From Lacticaseibacillus jixianensis (lineage in GTDB: Bacteria > Bacillota > Bacilli > Lactobacillales > Lactobacillaceae), in assembly GCF_003946485.1 (NCBI RefSeq), contig NZ_RHOJ01000012.1:1-64000 (forward strand): 64,000 nucleotides of DNA, in the 5' to 3' direction. Made by a program: the position numbers and the translations under genes. The notes under the pieces are model-generated. The model saw only the letters and a program-made list of their open reading frames with translations. It made no database searches and was not told the origin of the DNA. Position 1 is the first letter of the stretch; each line of letters begins with the position of its first letter. Below, piece by piece: positions 7,816 to 15,958 of this stretch.

Positions 7816-9914
7816 CGCTTCTTATGCCCCTTAGCCTTTTTGATCCGCTGTGGCTTTGGGTTGCGTGGGTTGGCTGGCTTTTCGGAAACGAGGGTCAGTG
7901 GTTTCTTGGTTTTATCCGTTGGCGGAGTGGGTTCTTGGTGCGGTGTGATTGTGGGTTCTGCTTGCGGCTTCGTGACTGGACGTGGAGGCCGAGCTGATGT
8001 TGGCTTCGTGGCAGCAAGCTTAGGTTGCCCACTGGTATCAGTTTGTTCGGGCTTTGGCTTGGTTGGTGTGGCAGTTGTTGGCTTACGAGTTGGTTCAACC
8101 GGCGGCTTGGTAGCCGTTGGTTTTGGCTTTTCAGGATCAGCTTTAGGCTTGATTGCGAGCTTGCGTTCTTGCATTTGCTTACGCCGCTGTTCAAGCTGTT
8201 TGTCACGTTCTTGCTGATTAGCCTCACGCCGTCCCTTGAAGCTATCCTTCGCAGTTTCGGCGGCGTCCTTAGTCAGTTGCTTACCACGATGCAAGCCGTA
8301 CAAAACGTTGGTCGGTGCATCCTTCACCTGATCAAGGCCACGCTTGGTCTTGGCTTTGAGCTTATTGCCGATATCAGACACATCAGCGAGCTTTTCACCC
8401 AGACGTTGGCTGCGTGGCTTATTCGGTTGTTTCGGCTTGGTAGCATCCGTGGTTTGTTCGCGTTGCGTGCCAGCGGGAAGTTGTGGTGTTTGCGGTATTC
8501 CGCGACCTTTACCATAGCCCCGCGACAAGAAGCGCCCTGCCATCGCGCCACCCATTGCACTACCGACGAACTGCCGAAGCATTCGGTTACCACGACGTGA
8601 GAAGCGTTGTGCGCCTTGCTGGGCGTCAGAGCTGTGGAGCTGCATCATGCCCATCAGGTCGCCGAGCTTCATCCATATACCTGCGAAGATAGTGACTTGT
8701 AGGAAGGCCACGAGGAAGAACGGTGAGGTGGCCGATAATCCGTAGACCATTGCCGATAGTGAGAACGCCATCGTGATCACCAGCGTCACGCCAACTCGCG
8801 TCATGATCGTGTTGAAAAGTTTCATGATGTTTTGCTTCATCAGGCCGTTAAATGAGGGCAGCATCGCAAGCAAGAATGACACCGGCAGGAACGTCGCGTA
8901 GATGATAAAGAGTATCTGGCTGAACAGCATCATCGCGGTCAGGAAGAAGACAAACAAGGTGATTGCTACGTTGAACAGGACAACGAATGTGGAAGTACCC
9001 AGCCGATTGATGGTCATAGTCGGTGAGAGGTTCTCGTTGTCGTTGTCTTCAATTTCAGCCTTCACCACGTCGGTACGGGTTTTGCCTTTGTCGCCAAACG
9101 GGTCGGTCTTCATCAACGTGTTCACACGGTCTTTGCCAACGGTATTAGCATCGCTGTCGCCAAACTGCAAAAGTGTCCACGGCTGCTTCACCTGAATTTC
9201 AAAAAGGGTGTCACGGATCGCGTCGACGCCTGATTTATCGGTGGCTGTATCAGTCCCCATAATCATCTTGGAGCCAGTGTTGAGTGCGCTGGTGCTGATG
9301 TCGCTACTGAACTCGTTGATTTTGCTGACGTAATCTGGTGCGTAGGCGATAAAGCTGGCTGACGTGATGAAGATCACCACGAAGTTGACGATCGCCGAAA
9401 TGGCTTTCGAGGTTTCGCGCTTGATGATGCCGGTGTAGGCCACGTAGATACCGACGACCAGCGTAATCATCAGGAGCAATCCGGGATAAAAACCGTCAGT
9501 GGTGAAGCCATCTTTTGACACCCCGGCCAAGAGCTGCATGTTCTTCCCAATCGCGTCAGACGTATCTTTGATGAAGTCCAGCGAGTAGGCTTGCTGAATC
9601 AGATAGCCCGCAGCGTTTGAGAGGTAGACAGAAAGTGTCCACAAGAAGTTGGTGATGGCATACAACCCATAGCTCACGGATTTGCCGATACCGTCTCCCC
9701 AATTCCAAGGCAACCAGTCCCAACTCGTATCTACAAAGTAGTCGAGCTGGTAGTGCGACAACGGGTACTTGGAATACTCGTTAGAGCCGCCAGACTGATC
9801 GTCTACCAGTCCCGCTGCGTGTACCGGCTGACCGCCAGCAAGTACCAACACCAACATGAATGCCGCGACAACACCGAGGAACAGCAGTAGCCGCCGACGG
9901 TTAGCTTTCGTCAT
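7812..9914 (-). CDS. VirB6-like conjugation membrane protein (Tn916 ORF15 / TcpH / ConG type)
   Basis: 700 residues from the ATG at 9914 (GGAGG 9 bases upstream; a TTG at 9920 is too close). A signal sequence (LLLFLGVVAAFMLVLVLAGG) is followed by a Trp-rich loop and at least six membrane helices up to about residue 440. The last 240 residues are cytoplasmic, Lys/Pro/Thr-rich and low-complexity. This matches the VirB6-like channel subunit of Tn916-type systems. It lies between the VirB4-like ATPase and the CwlT gene as in Tn916, overlapping both. Confidence 0.88.
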   Translation of the reverse strand: MTKANRRRLLLFLGVVAAFMLVLVLAGGQPVHAAGLVDDQSGGSNEYSKYPLSHYQLDYFVDTSWDWLPWNWGDGIGKSVSYGLYAITNFLWTLSVYLSNAAGYLIQQAYSLDFIKDTSDAIGKNMQLLAGVSKDGFTTDGFYPGLLLMITLVVGIYVAYTGIIKRETSKAISAIVNFVVIFITSASFIAYAPDYVSKINEFSSDISTSALNTGSKMIMGTDTATDKSGVDAIRDTLFEIQVKQPWTLLQFGDSDANTVGKDRVNTLMKTDPFGDKGKTRTDVVKAEIEDNDNENLSPTMTINRLGTSTFVVLFNVAITLFVFFLTAMMLFSQILFIIYATFLPVSFLLAMLPSFNGLMKQNIMKLFNTIMTRVGVTLVITMAFSLSAMVYGLSATSPFFLVAFLQVTIFAGIWMKLGDLMGMMQLHSSDAQQGAQRFSRRGNRMLRQFVGSAMGGAMAGRFLSRGYGKGRGIPQTPQLPAGTQREQTTDATKPKQPNKPRSQRLGEKLADVSDIGNKLKAKTKRGLDQVKDAPTNVLYGLHRGKQLTKDAAETAKDSFKGRREANQQERDKQLEQRRKQMQERKLAIKPKADPEKPKPTATKPPVEPTRKPTTATPTKPKPEQTDTSGQPKLAATKPTSARPPRPVTKPQAEPTITPHQEPTPPTDKTKKPLTLVSEKPANPRNPKPQRIKKAKGHKKR

Positions 9915-12366
9915 CAGCAATCACCTCCACGGGTTTCGGTGGCCGAGTGTCGAAGGCGTGGTGTAGGTGCTCAAAGATATAGTCGAAGTGCAGCACGCCG
10001 ACGTGTCCCCAGATGTCTTGGAACAAACACTCCCCGTTGTCTAGTGAACGGAGCCGGTTCTGATTACCTTCGTCTTCGGCATCAAGGCCAAAGAAGTTCA
10101 GGGTGTTCTTGATTTCCGTGATGTCGGTGCTGCGGAACGCGAATTTCTGGGCGATGTTGTTCTTCATCTTTTCATCGAGCAAGTCGTCCGCATTTTGAGT
10201 GACGAGGTAAACCCCGGCATTCATCGAGCGACCTTCACGAATCAGCTTCATCGACAGGGCTTTGCCTTGTGCCACGTTGAGAAATGCCCAGGCTTCGTCC
10301 AAGTCCACGATCTTGAACTGGGCGCGGTCTTGGTGAATGAAGTCGATGGCAAAGGTACTGATAATCATGAGCATGGCGACGGACAGCATTTCCGCAGTGA
10401 TGTATTCTTCCTGCGTCTTGTCGGCGTCCGGCAGCACTAAGTCTGCGATTTGCACGATGTTGATCTTGCGGTCAAGCGCGATTGTCCGACGCGCCGTTCC
10501 ATCAGAGAACAGCAATGCCGCAAAGTCGTAGTCCGTAAAGGATTCGATATGATCGGCGATGTTGCGTGCGATTGGCGTGTCTTCGCGGCGTAGTTCATCA
10601 ATGACTTTCAACAGTCCCGGTTCGGGCGCTTGTGTTACCGCGCGAATCGCTTTGCGCAGCGTCGGGAAGCGGTCGGCATCACGGCTTGAGATCCCCGTGA
10701 GGAAAGTCAGGGTATCAACGGCCAGCGATTCCGAATCTTTCAAGTTGGACAAGATGATATAAGGGTCAAGTAGCCCGCGGTTTTGTTCTTCACTGGTCAG
10801 GTTGACGATGTTGATTTGATCTTCCATAAAGTCGAGGTTCTCCGCCCAGCCGGTACGTTCTGACTTCGGGTCAAGAATCAATGCCTGCGCCCCGTAAAGA
10901 ACAGCGTAGTAGACAAGCAAGTTGTTGGAGAAGGACTTCCCACCGCCTAGTGAGCCAAGAAAGGCTGCGGATAAGGCATTGGTGACAGTCCCCTTGATAC
11001 CTTGCGCGGCAATATCCGGTTGGAGGTACACGTTGCGCCCGGTGTCCACGTTATAGCCAATGTAGATTCCTTCTTTTTCCCCCAAGGACTGGGTGGCACC
11101 GAATCCGAGGCTGGCAATAAAGTCGCTGGTCACATACTGGATATAGTCGTTGATGTAACGCTTGGAAGCTGGGATAAACTCACTGTGCAGCCCCAGCATA
11201 TCGCCAAACGGTCGCACGAGCTTGATATTGAGGCTGTCGTAGAAGTCGAGTAGCTGATCAGCGCGGCGCTTCATTTCGTCTTCGGATCGCCCAGCCACGC
11301 GAATGACGTAGCTGACTTTGTACATGGCGTCCTTAGTCTGGTCGAGGTTGCTTTCAAGTTCATCGACCGAATCTAAAGCGTCGCTAACCCCACGGGTCGT
11401 CTCGTTGCCGGATTGATAAGCGTGTTCGTCGAGGTCTTTCAATTCCTTCTTCTTGTTGCGTACCTTGGTCAGAGCCTTTTTGTTCGTCACAATCTCTACG
11501 TTCAAGCTGGTGTCGATTGGAAAATCGAACTGGCTTTGTTGGAAATAAAAGATTTCACTGCCGGGAAACTCCAATTCACCGACAATATCGGAAAGGGTCA
11601 GGTACGTCACGTAACTGCTATCCAGCCCGTGGGTGATCTTGATCGAGCGTTGGTGCTGCTCAATCAGTGAGCGGGTTGGCTTGATTAAGTCGTAGCGCTT
11701 GATGATTGTGTCGCGCTTAGACTTTTTGCGGGGCAAGTGATACTCGTAATCATCGTAATCTTGCCCAGTCATGCCGTAGAGGTGTTCGAGCAGGTAGCCG
11801 AAGTCGTTTTTGTCGAGCGGCCGCACTTTGAAGCGCCGACCGATTTTCTCGGCGAGAAACTTTGCGGACTTGGCGTAGCGTTCCACTTCGGCGTTGTTCA
11901 TGGTGAAGAAGTCACCAGCGAACGTTGTGTTGAACTCGGCGAAGAAGTCCCGGATGCCTAACGACATATCCTTGAAGATAGACTTGGCGGTGACCTCTGC
12001 GTCGTTCAGCAACAGCTTAAAGCCGATGAAGAAGCGATAGTCCACTTGGTTGTCCCCGACGTTTTCGGTCAATGCTTCGGCTTGGCCGTCGATGTGCTGA
12101 AAGGCGATGTCTTTCAGCGACCCCTTGACCAACTTCTTCGAGCGGTCGAGAGTGTCCCGAACACTGGCTTCGGTGGCGAGCTGCAATAAATGAAGTTTGC
12201 CGTCGCGATTTTGGGAGATCAACTGCCGAAAGTTCTCATGGACTTGTTGTTTCTGTTCAGGGCTTAGAAACGAGTAGTTGTACGGAATCAATTCAAAATA
12301 GGCAAAGCACTCGCCGTCAGTGTTCCAGACGAGGTTGTCTTCGATATACTTAATTGGAAATTTCAT
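9901..12366 (-). CDS. VirB4-type conjugation ATPase (Tn916 ORF16 / ConE type)
   Basis: 821 residues. Walker A is GSLGGGKS near residue 474 and Walker B is KIVDLDEAWAFL near 687, followed by the NADDLLDEKMKNNIAQKFAFRS motif region of the VirB4 family. This cytoplasmic, membrane-associated ATPase powers DNA transfer. ATG at 12366 follows GGAGGTG; the gene overlaps the tcpE-like gene upstream and the VirB6-like gene downstream. Full length for the family. Confidence 0.95.
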   Translation of the reverse strand: MKFPIKYIEDNLVWNTDGECFAYFELIPYNYSFLSPEQKQQVHENFRQLISQNRDGKLHLLQLATEASVRDTLDRSKKLVKGSLKDIAFQHIDGQAEALTENVGDNQVDYRFFIGFKLLLNDAEVTAKSIFKDMSLGIRDFFAEFNTTFAGDFFTMNNAEVERYAKSAKFLAEKIGRRFKVRPLDKNDFGYLLEHLYGMTGQDYDDYEYHLPRKKSKRDTIIKRYDLIKPTRSLIEQHQRSIKITHGLDSSYVTYLTLSDIVGELEFPGSEIFYFQQSQFDFPIDTSLNVEIVTNKKALTKVRNKKKELKDLDEHAYQSGNETTRGVSDALDSVDELESNLDQTKDAMYKVSYVIRVAGRSEDEMKRRADQLLDFYDSLNIKLVRPFGDMLGLHSEFIPASKRYINDYIQYVTSDFIASLGFGATQSLGEKEGIYIGYNVDTGRNVYLQPDIAAQGIKGTVTNALSAAFLGSLGGGKSFSNNLLVYYAVLYGAQALILDPKSERTGWAENLDFMEDQINIVNLTSEEQNRGLLDPYIILSNLKDSESLAVDTLTFLTGISSRDADRFPTLRKAIRAVTQAPEPGLLKVIDELRREDTPIARNIADHIESFTDYDFAALLFSDGTARRTIALDRKINIVQIADLVLPDADKTQEEYITAEMLSVAMLMIISTFAIDFIHQDRAQFKIVDLDEAWAFLNVAQGKALSMKLIREGRSMNAGVYLVTQNADDLLDEKMKNNIAQKFAFRSTDITEIKNTLNFFGLDAEDEGNQNRLRSLDNGECLFQDIWGHVGVLHFDYIFEHLHHAFDTRPPKPVEVIADDES

Positions 12367-12742
12367 TGTGGCACCTCCAGACGTAGGTCACAGCAGCGGA
12401 TTGTTTCTCTTTCTGCGACTTCACAGGCTTACCAGCATAGGTGAGCTTCGGGGTGATGGCGTAGTTGATCACCGACCGCAAGAATCCCATCGGCTTCTTG
12501 TTGTCGAAGGTCTTCTGGCTCATGAACCACGTTAGCCCGGCAGGAATGCCGACATATTTGAGAAACGCGCCGTCAATGAATGACAGTGGCGGCAAGTCGC
12601 CCAGCAGCATGACCGCAAACAAACTGACGATGAACCACGTCATTTGCGTAAACGTAATTGGAAACGGCAGTTGCAGGTCATTGATGGCATACAGCACCTT
12701 TTCCACTGACCAAATACTGGTGTAGGATCTGACTTTCTTCAT
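12350..12742 (-). CDS. tcpE: TcpE-family conjugation membrane protein (Tn916 ORF17 type)
   Basis: 130 residues with two closely spaced membrane helices (residues about 30-75) and a hydrophilic C-terminus (KPVKSQKEKQSAAVTYVWR). Size, topology and position directly upstream of the VirB4 ATPase match TcpE/ORF17/ConD, a membrane partner of the ATPase. ATG at 12742 follows AAAGGAG. Confidence 0.85.
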   Translation of the reverse strand: MKKVRSYTSIWSVEKVLYAINDLQLPFPITFTQMTWFIVSLFAVMLLGDLPPLSFIDGAFLKYVGIPAGLTWFMSQKTFDNKKPMGFLRSVINYAITPKLTYAGKPVKSQKEKQSAAVTYVWRCHNEISN

Positions 12743-12803
12743 GTGATCTCCTTTCGTAGTAAGATAAAAGGACTGACGCCTTTTGTAGCGCCAGCCCCAG
12801 TGA

Positions 12804-13307
12804 CTAGTTCAGATATTCGTAAATGCCGTCGTGAGTGGTGACATAGATACCATCGGCTTCGAGGTCGTTAGCCAGCTTTTCGTAGTCGATGTACGACTGA
12901 ATCTGTTCAGGTACTTCGCCGCAGAAGTCGCCGTTTTGTACCAACATGATAGCGAGATCTTCCATCGAATCAGCATCATAGTGTACGAAATCATCGATAT
13001 GCTCGGCCAACTCGATCACGTCATCAAAGCGTGCATCCAGCAGTTCCTCTACAACATCGCCCAGTTCGGAATTGTTGAGTTGGTCCAAGGCGTCACCCAG
13101 CGCATTGATATGGTCGATGCTGTCGTATTCGGAAATTGGGAATGGTGCATCGTAATCGTGGATCGCGTATTCTTCGTACTGTTCGTTCAGGCTGATTTGT
13201 TCGGCCATGTCGTCCCAGTTGATCGGCGGTTCAAACCATGCGCCGACAGATTCGCCTTCGTTGTACTTACCAAGATTGGCAATCCAAACGCGAAATTTAG
13301 CGGCCAT
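12804..13307 (-). CDS. ardA: Antirestriction protein ArdA (Tn916 ORF18 type)
   Basis: 167 residues, strongly acidic, starting MAAKFRVWIANLGKYNEGESVGAWFEPP, which is the ArdA opening. ArdA dimers mimic bent B-form DNA and block type I restriction enzymes when the element enters a new host. The protein has the full family length, and the position between the relaxase and tcpE agrees with orf18 of Tn916. GGGGGC precedes the ATG. Confidence 0.95.
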   Translation of the reverse strand: MAAKFRVWIANLGKYNEGESVGAWFEPPINWDDMAEQISLNEQYEEYAIHDYDAPFPISEYDSIDHINALGDALDQLNNSELGDVVEELLDARFDDVIELAEHIDDFVHYDADSMEDLAIMLVQNGDFCGEVPEQIQSYIDYEKLANDLEADGIYVTTHDGIYEYLN

Positions 13308-13308
13308 A

Positions 13309-13530
13309 TTAAGCCCCCATGACGCGGTTGAACAGATTCAGCAGTACGTCTTTGACCCCAGCGGTATTGAACACCAGCCCCACTGCGATGATCGCGATGA
13401 CCAAGAAGCCGATCAGCTTGGAGAACTCACGCTTGAAGCCAAGGTAGACCCCGATAATGGCAATCGCCATCAGCACCAAGCTCTGGGCATTGGAAGTGAA
13501 CCAGTTAAACAAGTTTTGTCCGAAATTCAT
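13309..13530 (-). CDS. Small membrane protein of the transfer operon (TcpD-like)
   Basis: 73 residues from the ATG at 13530 (AAGGATG 8 bases upstream); a start at 13578 would skip this site. Two membrane helices (SLVLMAIAIIGVYLGF and LIGFLVIAIIAVGLVF) with a short basic loop, and an amphipathic end. Resembles the small TcpD-like proteins at this place in Tn916-type elements. One base separates it from ardA. Confidence 0.7.
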   Translation of the reverse strand: MNFGQNLFNWFTSNAQSLVLMAIAIIGVYLGFKREFSKLIGFLVIAIIAVGLVFNTAGVKDVLLNLFNRVMGA

Positions 13531-13617
13531 AATAATCATCCTTTTGTTTTTAAGTTTTGTGACCAATGCTCCTTTCATGAATGCCGCTATTTTGTCGTGG
13601 TCAGCGGCGACCTATGA

Positions 13618-13953
13618 CTAATCAAGAAACGATGCTTCTACCGGTGACCTGAAAACCGGCCACCCAGATTCTTCGGCAGTTTGGTAAAGCAGTCGGCGCA
13701 GTTCACTGTAATTGAGGGCGCGACCATCGCGGCCTATCAGAGCCGCCGGGTGTTCTTGTTGCTGGTGTCGCCAAGCGATGTAGTCTTGAGCTGTGAAGCC
13801 GAAACTGTTCATATCGCAGATGCGCCGGTACTGCGTGTGTTCGACCACGCCGACTAGCGCGGCCTCGTAGACGTAAACGTTCAGCACGCAGTCTTTGAAT
13901 GTCTTGCCTCGCAGCGGGTGAGAAGCAAGCACGTCATTGATCAAACATGTCAC
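13618..13953 (-). CDS. Unknown ICE protein following the relaxase gene
   Basis: 111 residues; ATG at 13953 preceded by AGGGGGTGAC, inside the last 20 bases of the relaxase gene. Soluble, with YIAWRHQQQEHPAALIGRDGRALNYSELRRLLY near the middle-to-end. No family recognised. It occupies the place of Tn916 orf19 but no similarity can be asserted from the sequence alone. Confidence 0.65.
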   Translation of the reverse strand: MTCLINDVLASHPLRGKTFKDCVLNVYVYEAALVGVVEHTQYRRICDMNSFGFTAQDYIAWRHQQQEHPAALIGRDGRALNYSELRRLLYQTAEESGWPVFRSPVEASFLD

Positions 13954-15124
13954 CCCCTAGTTCCTCGCTACCGATCGTCTGTTGCTCAATCAGCTTGAGG
14001 TGCTTGTCGTTCAGCTCGGCGTCCTTGATCATGAGCTGTAAGTCAGTAGTGCCGAAGTAGTTGTCGATTTCCTTGATGACCTTGAGCGTGGGCATGACTT
14101 GTTTTTGGAGCCATGCCTTGGTCTTGTTCAGGTCAAAGGGCTGGGGTGCGGTGGTCAGGCGTATCGGTTGACGACCTTTACCGAGGAAGTATGCCCAGCG
14201 GTCGTTGAGCGGCCACTTCAAGCGGCTTTTGTCCGGGACTTCATCAACGAACCGCATGTAGCGCGTGATGATACCGAACGCGACTTTTTCGGCGTCACGG
14301 GTAATCAGCATGTTCTCAATCGCCTTGACTGCCCGTTCGTTCTTTAATCGAATCTCAAAACGGTTGATGATCGATGTGTCGGCAATGGCGATGCCGCGCT
14401 TGGCAGCTTGTTCGGCGGCCTTTTCGTAGATGCAGAAATACACATCGCTTTTCATCGTGCCGACGTATAGCGTGTTGCCCCGGCCAGCCTCGTCGAGATC
14501 CACGAGCTTGCCTGATTGCAACCCTTGAAATGACCGCATGACGGAGATGCACTCGTTGTTCAGACACTTATCGACCAGTTCGGGGATATTCAGCAGGCCA
14601 ATCATGTCGTTGATTGCAATATCAACTCGTTTGAAGATGCCGCCTGCTTCATCGACGCAGAGGAAGTAGTCATACCAAGTTTCGCCGTGGCTTAACAGAA
14701 TGCCTTCAAACTCGCGGCAACCTTGGCCCTTCATTTCGACCAGCGTGCCGAGGTTGGAGCCAATCGGCGCGACCATGACTTGAATGTTGGAGAAGATATA
14801 CATGGCCGAATAACCGTAGAAGCCGTGTTCCTCAAATATCAGGTGTTCTGGGGTCAGACCGAGAATTTTGGTGATTACGGCCTTGGCGTCAGTTGTCGGG
14901 AACCGCACGCGCATGTAGTCAAACATCAGCGTCAGTTCCGGTTCATCGTTCCAGTTCTTGAGCAACCGGTCGATTTCGGCTTGAAGCGCGGGGCTTGGGT
15001 TTGTCTTGCCGTTCTCCACTTGGACGTAATGCATCCGCGTGACACCTAAGCGCCGGGCGACTTGAGCTTGAGTTAGCTTGAGCTGCTTGCGTTTGGTTTT
15101 AATCTTTTCATGCCATGAGTACAT
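13934..15124 (-). CDS. mobT: MobT-type relaxase with XRE helix-turn-helix (Tn916 ORF20 type)
   Basis: 396 residues from the ATG at 15124, which follows AAAGGAG; the longer frame to 15172 lacks a ribosome site. Residues about 10-60 are an XRE-type helix-turn-helix (LTQAQVARRLGVTRMHYVQV). The rest is a Rep_trans-type rolling-circle domain with the conserved block TLYVGTMKSDVYFCIYEKAAEQ. It nicks oriT, located just upstream at 15246-15272, and stays on the 5' end of the transferred strand. Full family length. Confidence 0.93.
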   Translation of the reverse strand: MYSWHEKIKTKRKQLKLTQAQVARRLGVTRMHYVQVENGKTNPSPALQAEIDRLLKNWNDEPELTLMFDYMRVRFPTTDAKAVITKILGLTPEHLIFEEHGFYGYSAMYIFSNIQVMVAPIGSNLGTLVEMKGQGCREFEGILLSHGETWYDYFLCVDEAGGIFKRVDIAINDMIGLLNIPELVDKCLNNECISVMRSFQGLQSGKLVDLDEAGRGNTLYVGTMKSDVYFCIYEKAAEQAAKRGIAIADTSIINRFEIRLKNERAVKAIENMLITRDAEKVAFGIITRYMRFVDEVPDKSRLKWPLNDRWAYFLGKGRQPIRLTTAPQPFDLNKTKAWLQKQVMPTLKVIKEIDNYFGTTDLQLMIKDAELNDKHLKLIEQQTIGSEELGGDMFDQ

Positions 15125-15245
15125 GGCAACGCTCCTTTCAAAAAATGATGGATTGGGGGTGCCATCCATCATTTTGCTTTTTGCTATTCAAACGCCGTCA
15201 TATCAATCTTTCCACCCCGTGTTCAGGCACAGACTTTGTATTTAA

Positions 15246-15272
15246 TACCCCCCTGTTAGAGTACTGGGGGTA
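15246..15272 (-). other. oriT: Origin of transfer (oriT) core hairpin
   Basis: Read on the minus strand, TACCCCC-AGTACTCTAACA-GGGGGGTA forms a C-run/G-run hairpin with CTAACA before the G run. This is nearly the ICEBs1/Tn916 oriT core (CCCCC...CTAACAGGGGGG) where ORF20/NicK nick. Its place between the relaxase and coupling-ATPase genes is the same as in Tn916. The nick position is by analogy only. Confidence 0.85.
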
Positions 15273-15425
15273 AGCGGTCGGCTGGCGCCGACCGCTGCCA
15301 CTCACGCTTGCGGCTTTCGCGTTGCACGCCGCGCGTGGCGGCAGGGTGCAGCCTTGCTGAACAGATTGGGTAGTCATAGTCTTGCTCCTTTCAACGGGTT
15401 TGTCTTGATGACGGCGTGAATCTGA
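15273..15425. other. Structured GC-rich leader next to oriT
   Basis: A perfect 9-bp hairpin, AGCGGTCGG (15273-15281) with CCGACCGCT (15288-15296), adjoins oriT. It is followed by further GC-rich, self-complementary sequence to about 15350 and no gene. It may be part of the relaxosome site, a single-strand origin, or a terminator; the sequence does not decide. With 15125-15245 this completes the gap. Confidence 0.45.
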
Positions 15426-15686
15426 TTAGTAATGGTGGGCCCAGCTATGGTAAGTGAGCTGCATGCCAGTTTGCATCATGGTAGCCGTGAACCAGAAGTA
15501 GACGGGCTTACCTGAGATGGTGCGGTCGCCGACCAGTTCGAGCCAGTGATTGCCGTCTTCCCACGGCTCGATGTAGTCGCAAAGCTCCATCAAGGCGTCT
15601 TCAGCGTCATCAAAGGTGGCATTTTTGATCTGGGCGGCGTAGTCCTCCGCAAATTGCATTTTGTTTTGGAATTTTGGTGTGGTCAT
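15426..15686 (-). CDS. Small acidic ICE protein, paralog 1
   Basis: 86 residues, ATG at 15686 after AAGGTG and overlapping the next paralog's stop. It follows a pattern shared by five neighbouring genes: Phe-x-x-Asp-Tyr (QFAEDY, about 12-17), an acidic helix with Leu/Met (EDALMELCDYI), then Phe-x-Phe (YFWFTA) and a last strand LTY. No known family recognised. Small acidic proteins in mobile elements often bind host factors or mimic DNA; here that is a guess. Confidence 0.75.
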   Translation of the reverse strand: MTTPKFQNKMQFAEDYAAQIKNATFDDAEDALMELCDYIEPWEDGNHWLELVGDRTISGKPVYFWFTATMMQTGMQLTYHSWAHHY

Positions 15687-15958
15687 TCTTCATCACCTTC
15701 ATCTGCGACGTTGGTGTAAGTCATGGTTAAGCCACCGTCGTCGCCAGTGGTGACGTTGAACCAAAAGCGCTTCGGAAAACGATCGGCGGTCAGTCCGCCG
15801 GGAGCACCCATCCAGATTCGTGAATCTGGGTACTCGTGAGCATGCATTGCCATCCATTGCAGCTGGTCATCTGCGTCTTCGTCAGACTGGAAGGGCACGT
15901 TCTCGTGAAAGTCGTTGAGGAATTGCGTACGGTTTTCGATTTTGACATCAGTGCTCAT
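15683..15958 (-). CDS. Small acidic ICE protein, paralog 2
   Basis: 91 residues from the ATG at 15958, which has AAGGAGGT upstream and overlaps the end of tcpA by 11 bases; a start at 16030 was rejected. Aligns with paralog 1: QFLNDF, an acidic helix (DEDADDQLQWMAMHA), RFWFNV, LTMTYTNVA. The end, ADEGDEE, is highly acidic. Function unknown. It is made from the same message as the coupling ATPase and precedes oriT. Confidence 0.75.
   Translation of the reverse strand: MSTDVKIENRTQFLNDFHENVPFQSDEDADDQLQWMAMHAHEYPDSRIWMGAPGGLTADRFPKRFWFNVTTGDDGGLTMTYTNVADEGDEE

Noticed and set aside
12831-13322. 163-codon plus-strand frame opposite ardA
   Set aside because: Mirror of the acidic ArdA gene; no ribosome site.
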